From: Carya illinoinensis
Lineage: Eukaryota; Streptophyta; Magnoliopsida; Fagales; Juglandaceae
NCBI RefSeq assembly: GCF_018687715.1
Contig: NC_056752.1
Coordinates: 39,964,501 to 40,028,500, forward strand
Length of the DNA: 64,000 bases
Reading direction: 5' to 3'
The notes under the pieces are model-generated. The model was given only the letters and a program-made list of their open reading frames with translations. It made no database searches and was not told the origin of the DNA. Shown here one piece after another: positions 57,374-64,000 of this stretch (position 1 is its first letter; each line of letters starts with the position of its first letter). A program made the position numbers and the translations under genes.

Positions 57374-58522
57374 ATGGGTAGCAGTACTGCATATGGAAGA
57401 ATAGAGATGGAGGTGGGAGCAGATGGGATTGCTCTCATAACCATTATCAACCCCCCTGTTAATTCCCTCTCCTTTGATGGTACTTTTCTTCCCCTACAAA
57501 TTATCAACTCTAAAGCATCGATCGTATATATCTATATATATATATATATATTATGCCATTTTTTGTGTTTTATTTTTTTCACAAATATATTTGTGGTTTA
57601 ATTATGCGTGAGACTCTTATCTGCGCTGCCGGCTTCAATGGTTCTTGCAATTTCAATTTGCCTTTAACCACCGGCCGGCCACACGTATTACATATGCATT
57701 TCATTTGAAAAGAAAAATCATTTACGGCTCGCTTGTGTATATACATATACATATAGATTTTGTTTTTGAGTTTTTGTTTTGTCAAAAAGATTTTCATGAA
57801 TTTATCATGGGCCGGAGTCCGGAGTAGATCTTGTATAACTTGTTTCGACGGAGATGATCGAGAACCGGTGATGGAGAGTGGGTAGTGGGTAGTGGCTGTC
57901 ACACCATATATGCAGGCCACATATAATATATATCAGCTTAATTTCCTTTAAATTCTCTCCGCTTATAAATTAGATGATACTTTTCTTCCTTTTTCTTTTT
58001 TTTTTTTGGAAAATTTGATACTTTTCTTATCGATCCCATTTACCAGCTTAATTGCCTGCATATATAACTTTCACTAGTCAATATTAATCATTACATGCAG
58101 GAAAAACTGGGTGTCGAGAAAATTTTCATGCTTTTGTTAAGACATGTAAAAACTCTTTAATTATATATTTTTAAATAGAAATATTAGATATAAGTTTTAA
58201 ATAGATAAATCAGATACAAGTTTTTTAATAAAAAACTGGATCTTGCTAATAAAGAATAAATTTTATTACACTTTTTTTTTAGATATTATTCACTTTTTTA
58301 TCAGAGTTTGTACTAGAGTTATCTGTTTAAAACTTGTCCAAATCATTTCTCATTTTTAAAACACAAAAAATAAATAAATAAATGTCTAGATAAATAGTAA
58401 TTTAAAAAAAAAAAATGAAGAGGACGGCCATCGAGGGTGGCTTCCACCGCAGATAGTTTGACATGGGCCACCATAGAGTGACCAGAAACACTCGTACTAT
58501 ATCTATATCACACGTGATAGAA

Positions 58523-58563
<41 letters not shown>

Positions 58564-60123
58564 TAGTCTTGAAAGTTCAAACTCAATAACATCTTGTATA
58601 CGATTTATGTAATAGAATAACCCTTTTTTTTTTTAATTTTATTTTAGCTTTATCTTTTGATTTGATGTGATTAAATTTAATAAAATATATTATTTTATTT
58701 AGAATTGTCTATAAATTATGAATGAGATGTTAGCCTAGATCATACATACTACTCGATCAAAACTGGATCGAATGCATGGTGGGATGTTGTTTAATTTTAA
58801 TTAATCAATTTTTGGTGGCAACTAATATTAATATTATAAAGCATTTGTTTTTGTTTATTATAATCATCAACATGATCATCATGAAAAGTTATTTATTTAT
58901 TTTATATAACCATATTCTCATCAAGGGGTTCCACCGCTTTTATGTACAAAGGATGTAAATTAAATAAACTCATTTAAAAAAGTCGCCACCATTCTATCAA
59001 GAAATTTTTAAAAAATAATATTAGATACAAATTTTAAATGTGTAAATTTTATATAAATATTTTGTAAAAATGTGGACTTCACAAAAAATGAATTCTTCGT
59101 GACTTTTCTATAATAGAGTCTATTTTTTATAAAAACACTTATACAAAATTTATGCATTTAAAATTTATATATATCATTTCTTATTTTTAAAAGCTTCCAA
59201 CATCCGGATATTATAGCTAGCAGTACTAATATTATATCTTTTTTCTTTATAGGAAAAAATAAAAAGCATTTACGTAAATCAAATGCTTGCGTCTCTATTT
59301 CCGTCTCTACTTTAGCTTTATTATAAAATAAACATTTATAATTTCTAACATATATTTTAAAAAATAATTATAGGATTTATAAAATATTAGATATATGTGC
59401 TTTCAAGGCTCTCATAACTTACTTCTCCAATTTAAGAGTGTGAATAGAACTTCTCTAAAAATATATAAGGAGATGGCCTATAATATTTAGAGTTTAGAGG
59501 AATGTTACTCATCATTTAACACTACATATTTTATATATTTTAATATTATTATTTTATTTTATTATTTTTAAATTAATTGAATTGTTCTTTTTATCATTTA
59601 TATACCATATATTTGTTATAGAAAAAAAAAATAAATTAAAATAAGTATGATGTGTGGTGTGTATGAATGATGAGTAAAATTTTTCTAATATCTATCTAAT
59701 AGAATAAAAAAAATAATATAAATACAAAAGAATCTCCCACATTAACGGTGACACACTAGAAGTGTGCCATGTCTTCTCCTATTTTTTTTTCCTTTTTCTT
59801 TTCTCTCTCCCACAATTTTTTTTTTCTCCCCCTCCCCCTGTGCCCTATCTTCCACTCCGGCCATGAAGGCCACCATTGCCTGCCGTCCGCCACGTTGCTC
59901 AGGGGCAATGCTCCGGGAACAGTTGCTTATGCATGACAAAACTCCTTCCCGGTCATGTCTCTAAAATTCAAACTTTAATGTCTGAATCGACCTTGCGATT
60001 GAGTAGGATTGACACAAGACTAACCTTTTCGTTTACATGAAAACCATGCATGGTTGCTAAAGTACTGTTGTACTGTCTCCCAGTTAAGAATATCGGAGTT
60101 TTGACTAATTGATATGATGAAGT

Positions 60124-60167
<44 letters not shown>

Positions 60168-63100
60168 GTTGCGCAGCTTGAAAGACAGTTATGAGGAGGC
60201 ATTAAGAAGAGATGATGTGAAGGCAATTGTTATTACAGGTGAGTGTGGAGATATGTCAATTTGTCCTTGTTGTGCATGACTGAAGTTATTTGAGATCTGG
60301 AGCTAATAATATCCTCTACATGATGTAATTGGAACAGGAGCAAAGGGCAATTTTGCTGGGGGGTTTGATGTTTCAGCTATTGGAGGATGTCAAGGGGGAA
60401 CGAGTATGTTTTCCCTTCTTTTTGTTTTGAATATCGAAGTACTTCGACCTTGTTTTATAAGTGAATTATGAAGTCTCAACGTTTATGTGTTTTCAGTGGA
60501 GAAAGAACAAAGGCCTGGCTATTTAGCTGTAGATGTTATCACTGACATTTTCGAAGGTACGTATATATTCCGGTTTTTATCTCTGTCCTCGTTATTTCGG
60601 GTTGTTATTCAAAGACAGTACTCGATCTATATTCGTTATTTGACAGCTAATTGCTTTTTGTCTAATTTCAGCTGCGAGAAAGCCTTCAGTTGCTGCCATT
60701 GATGGGCTCACCATAGGTGGGGGATTAGAGATTGCAATGGTATGTGCCGAAATTTAATTCCTTCGGGCTAGAATCTTCTCTATCAAGTACTTCTTTTACA
60801 TAATCTTTTTTATGTTTTTGTTATATCAGGCATGCCATGCTAGAATATCAACTCCCACTGCGCAATTAGGGTTGCCTGAACTGACGCTTGGAATAATTCC
60901 TGGACTTGGGGGTATGGCTGTTTTGCTTAATCATTTATGTTCATCTCTCTATTTGTATTTTTAAGAAACCATCAAATGGATTTGGAGAAATAGAATGAAA
61001 TTTTTTCTTTTTATTGAGATTCTCTTAAATTATTATATGTGCACACGTCTAACACTCTGGCTCCTGATATGGCTCAGGAACACAGAGACTTCCACGTCTT
61101 GTTGGTCTCTCAAAGGCGCTTGAAATGATGCTGGTATGCTTGATCTGATTAATCTTTTCTTTTGCTTTTCTCTTTGATTTGGCATGCTAGCGACAGAAAT
61201 CGCATTCATTTTTTTCTCAAATTCTCTATCCCCTCTTGGGGTGCGCTCAAACAGATGTCAGAGATAGTCAAAGGGGATGAAGCTTTTACGTTTGGTCTCG
61301 TGGATGCCATTGTTTCACCTGATGAGTTGGTAACAACTGCACGTCGATGGGCCCTTGATATCTTCGAGTCCAGAAGGCCATGGGTTACCACTCTTCACAA
61401 GACCGACAAGATAGAACCCCTTGGGGAAGCAAGGGATTTACTCAAGTTTGCCAGAGCTCAGGCCCAGAAACAGGCTTCCAATCTTAAACACCCATTGATT
61501 TGCATTGATGTTATCGAAGAGGGTATAATTGGAGGTCCCCGAGCAGGACTATGGAAGGTCCTTATCTGTCTCTAAGATTCTCTTTGTTCCCATGTTAACG
61601 GTGAAGTGCAACTGCTTGATGTTGTGTCTGATTTTGGCAGGAAGCTGAAGCTTTTCAAGAACTTCTATATTCTGACACTTCCAAGAGTTTGGTCCATATC
61701 TTCTTCGCTCAAAATGGAACATCAAAGGTTTGAAAAACAAAATTTTTATTGATAGAGCATAGTTGATTCATCCTCAAATAGTGAGAAAGAGAACCTTGCA
61801 TATAGGTTTTTATTTTTTCTCTATAAATATAGTCCAATATCCTGAGGTTAATTTCCTAAAAATGCTCTCTTCACATAACCTTAAACAGGTACCTGGAGTT
61901 ACTGATGTCGGTTTAGTTCCAAGACCAGTGAATAAGATTGCTGTCGTTGGTGGAGGACTAATTGGCTCTGGAATAGCAACGGCATTAATTCTTAGTAATT
62001 ATCAAGTAATCCTTAAAGAAGTAGATGAAAAGTTCTTGCAGGTTGCGATTGGTAGAGTCAGAGGTGAGTCTAGAATCCCATATTTGCATTATAGTTTCTT
62101 ATTAATTCTGAAAAGGAAATCCTGTTTGTTTTTCTGTGCATATTATAGCTTCCATTCTTGTGGACAGAAAATTCCAATTGGTCTTTGTTTCTAAAAAGTT
62201 GAATTTTCTTCTGTAATATTCCTTTTCATTCAGCCGACCTGCAAAGCAGTTTGAAGAAAGGGAAAATGTCTCATGAGAAGTTTGAGAAAACCATCTCTCT
62301 TCTCAACGGTGTCCTTGACTATGAAAGCTTTGAAGATGTGGACATGGTGATTGAGGTAGTTCACAATGCATTTAGTTTACCTTTATCATTGGTTTTTATT
62401 CAGAAAGTGGGTGAAAAAGATATTCAATATTCGTTGTTTGACAATTGGAACAGGCTGTTACAGAGGATGTTTCTTTTAAGCAACAAATTTTTGCTGATCT
62501 TGAAAAGCATTGCCCACCACATTGCATATTTGCAAGTAGCGATTGCACAATTGACTTGAACCTGATTGCAGATAGGACAAAGTCAAAAGATCGTATTGTT
62601 GGATCTCATTTCTTCAGGTAGTGCCAGATTTACCATTGTCGTTTTCCCTTCTGCAATCCATTTTGCTCAAGTCTAAACTATTTAGTTTTGCTTCTATGCA
62701 GTCCGGCTCATGCCATGCCAATTTTGGAAATTGCTCACACCAAGCAGACGTCTCCTCAAGTGATTGTTGACTTGATGCATGTTGGAAAAAACATGAGAAA
62801 AACTCCAGTTGTAGTTGGAAATGGCACTGGATTTGCCATAAACAGGATGTTCTTCCCTTATACACAAGCTGCTCTTTTGCTCGTTGAGCGTGGTACTGAT
62901 CTCTATCAGATTGATGGGGCTATTACCAACTTCGGAATGCCAATGGGCCCATTCAGGTTTTTAATTCATACCTAAAATTATGACACAGTAATATTGATCT
63001 TGTTTGTTGTTGCCTGCTCCAAGTTCATTCACTTAAATGGCTTTTTTGTTCTATTTTATCCATGCAGATTGGCTGACCTGGTTGGACTCGGTGTTGCAAT

Positions 63101-63929
63101 TGAGACTGGCACGCAATTTGTTCAGAATTTTCCTGAGCGAACATATAAGTCAATGCTTATCTCACTTTTACAGGAGGACAAGAGAGCAGGTATGAGTTTG
63201 TTGTTGAAACTGAAAGGAAAAAGTGATTAACCTATTGATTTAAATCTATTCAAATGTCAGTTTGGGTCTTTAACTATTCCTTGGTTTGCCTTGCACTCTG
63301 TTTCAGGTGAGACTACTCGCAAAGGGTTCTATGTGTATGATGAAGAACAGAATGCTAGCCCCGATTCTGAATTGGAAAAATATATTGAGAAGTCAAGGAG
63401 CATTTCTGGAGTAACCATTGACCCTAAGGTCTCTCTCTCTCTCTCCCACACACACACACAGAGATTAGCACACGTACCTGCCGATATAACATCTATATTT
63501 GGAGTCTGTCCCCCTCCCTCGCTCTTCTAATTTTTCTTGAAATTGAACTTGGAAACAGCTAATGACGTTGCCAGAAAAGGACATTGTGGAGATGATATTC
63601 TTCCCCGTGGTGAATGAGGCCTGCCGAGTCCTTGCTGAAGGTATTGTAATCAATGCAGCAGACCTTGACGTTGCTGCTGTTATGGGCATGGGTTTCCCAC
63701 CTTACAGGTTTGTAAACTTCATTGGTTTAATGAAATTCCTGCTGAACTTCATGAAATTGTAGCTAACCTGTTGGGGTTACATCGGATCAGGGGAGGTATT
63801 ATGTACTGGGCTGATTCTCTCGGATCCAAATACATTTGTTCAAGATTGGAGGAATGGTCAAAGATATATGGAGAATTCTTCAAGCCCTGTGCCTATTTGG
63901 CTGAAAGAGCTGCCAAGGGGACTCCTCTG
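57374..63929 (+). CDS. peroxisomal fatty-acid beta-oxidation multifunctional protein (MFP2/AIM1 family), 17 exons, last exon outside window
   Basis: Exons by GT..AG and reading frame: 57374-57479, 60167-60238, 60338-60403, 60497-60556, 60672-60739, 60830-60911, 61078-61133, 61255-61557, 61641-61727, 61889-62063, 62234-62355, 62454-62617, 62702-62956, 63068-63189, 63307-63428, 63559-63707, 63791-63929; together 716 codons without a stop. The enzyme performs 2-enoyl-CoA hydration and 3-hydroxyacyl-CoA oxidation in peroxisomes/glyoxysomes (fatty-acid breakdown, also jasmonate synthesis). Residues 1-200 are the crotonase domain with the two catalytic Glu (E121 in GGGLEIAM, E141 in LGLPELTLG). Residues 315-500 bind NAD (GGGLIG at 321-326); H451 (GSHFFSPAH) and N501 (GFAINR) fit the dehydrogenase active site. 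The C-terminal helical domains follow. The loop that usually reads ASNTST reads ASSDCT (426-431). Arabidopsis homologues have about 720-725 residues, so only a short tail with the SRL/SKL-type signal is missing. Closer to MFP2 than AIM1 by N-terminal sequence. Confidence 0.93.
58524..58561 (+). repeat. (AAT)n microsatellite in MFP intron 1
   Basis: About twelve ATA/AAT units in a row. Confidence 0.95.
59503..59678. mobile_element. foldback MITE in MFP intron 1
   Basis: The left arm TGTTACTCATCATTTAACAC pairs imperfectly with GTGTATGAATGATGAGTAAA at the right. The core is AT-only. Size is about 175 bp. No transposase. Confidence 0.6.
60126..60164 (+). repeat. (CT)n microsatellite forming the polypyrimidine tract of the intron 1 acceptor
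   Basis: About nineteen CT units run straight into CAG (60164-60166), the acceptor of exon 2. The repeat thus serves as the U2AF-binding tract, and its length may vary between alleles. Confidence 0.9.
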
Positions 63930-64000
63930 GTGAGATATCTAAAACTGAATTTTGTTTATCCACTAAATGTAGCAATGAAGCTCTTTGATATTTACGAATC

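Larger units (their letters stand above)
57480..60166 (+). other. intron 1 of the MFP gene, loaded with short AT-rich elements
   Basis: The donor GTACTT follows TTTGATG and the acceptor is CTCTCAG before TGTTGCGC. It is 2687 bp, against about 75-180 bp for the others. It contains (TA)n near 57530-57550, (AAT)n at 58524-58561, a copy of the AT-rich element also found near 53425 (58630-58740), a foldback around 58990-59170, a second foldback MITE (TTACTCATCATT/AATGATGAGTAA, 59503-59678) and the (TC)n run at its end. No ORF in it has a recognisable domain. Confidence 0.85.

Noticed and set aside
57374..57601. 75-codon ORF starting at the MFP ATG
   Set aside because: Codons after residue 35 are read-through into intron 1; the family match continues only in exon 2.

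Overview
This is a plant nuclear window, AT-rich and dominated by transposable elements. Intact host coding sequence appears only in the last 6.6 kb. The host looks like a eudicot: the gene has many short introns with GT..AG borders, and the elements are dicot-type (Tat gypsy, several copia lineages, L1 LINEs, hAT-like short elements). I suspect a woody Fagales genome, but only from general repeat character, with low confidence.

Layout. 1-8.0 kb is the 3' part of a Ty3/gypsy Tat-type element. It has a nonsense-riddled pol, a 77-bp tandem array, a long antisense accessory ORF with one intron, and a 3' LTR. 8.74-26.6 kb is one Ty1/copia element (A) split inside its reverse transcriptase by a 13.1-kb stack of later insertions. 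The stack is a solo LTR of a large gypsy-type family, itself holding (i) a small copia solo LTR that contains a 1.57-kb solo LTR-like element, (ii) a complete minus-strand copia element (B) with both LTRs, and (iii) a foldback hAT-like element that contains a second hAT-like element carrying a captured host gene fragment. Most boundaries are supported by target-site duplications readable in the sequence. 28.6-32.3 kb is a 3.7-kb solo LTR with a perfect 5-bp duplication. 32.6-37.1 kb holds LINE ORF2 remains, the minus-strand copy split by another solo LTR with a perfect duplication.

38.2-46.9 kb is AT-rich debris with recognisable host-gene relics: two exons of an MRS2-type magnesium transporter, a GRF zinc-finger ORF, and an ATL-type RING-H2 finger. 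It also holds a truncated second copy of the 1.57-kb repeat, a TRIM element, small foldback elements and a (CT)55 microsatellite. 48.6-52.6 kb is the 3' half of a minus-strand SIRE-like copia element. A coiled-coil ORF lies antisense between its pol and 3' LTR with a TATA-like box in front. 54.6-55.3 kb is another copia RNase H end.

57.2-64 kb holds the one apparently functional gene: a peroxisomal fatty-acid beta-oxidation multifunctional protein (MFP2/AIM1 family). Seventeen coding exons with consistent GT..AG borders are present and encode 716 residues; the last short exon, with the expected peroxisomal targeting signal, lies beyond the window. Its 2.7-kb first intron is filled with AT-rich short elements and ends in a (TC)n microsatellite that doubles as the polypyrimidine tract.

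The most unusual items are the two antisense accessory ORFs in the same position (between pol and 3' LTR) of two unrelated retrotransposon classes, the hAT-like element carrying an unc-13/MUN gene fragment, and a consistent C-to-T type nonsense signature through the retroelement coding regions.
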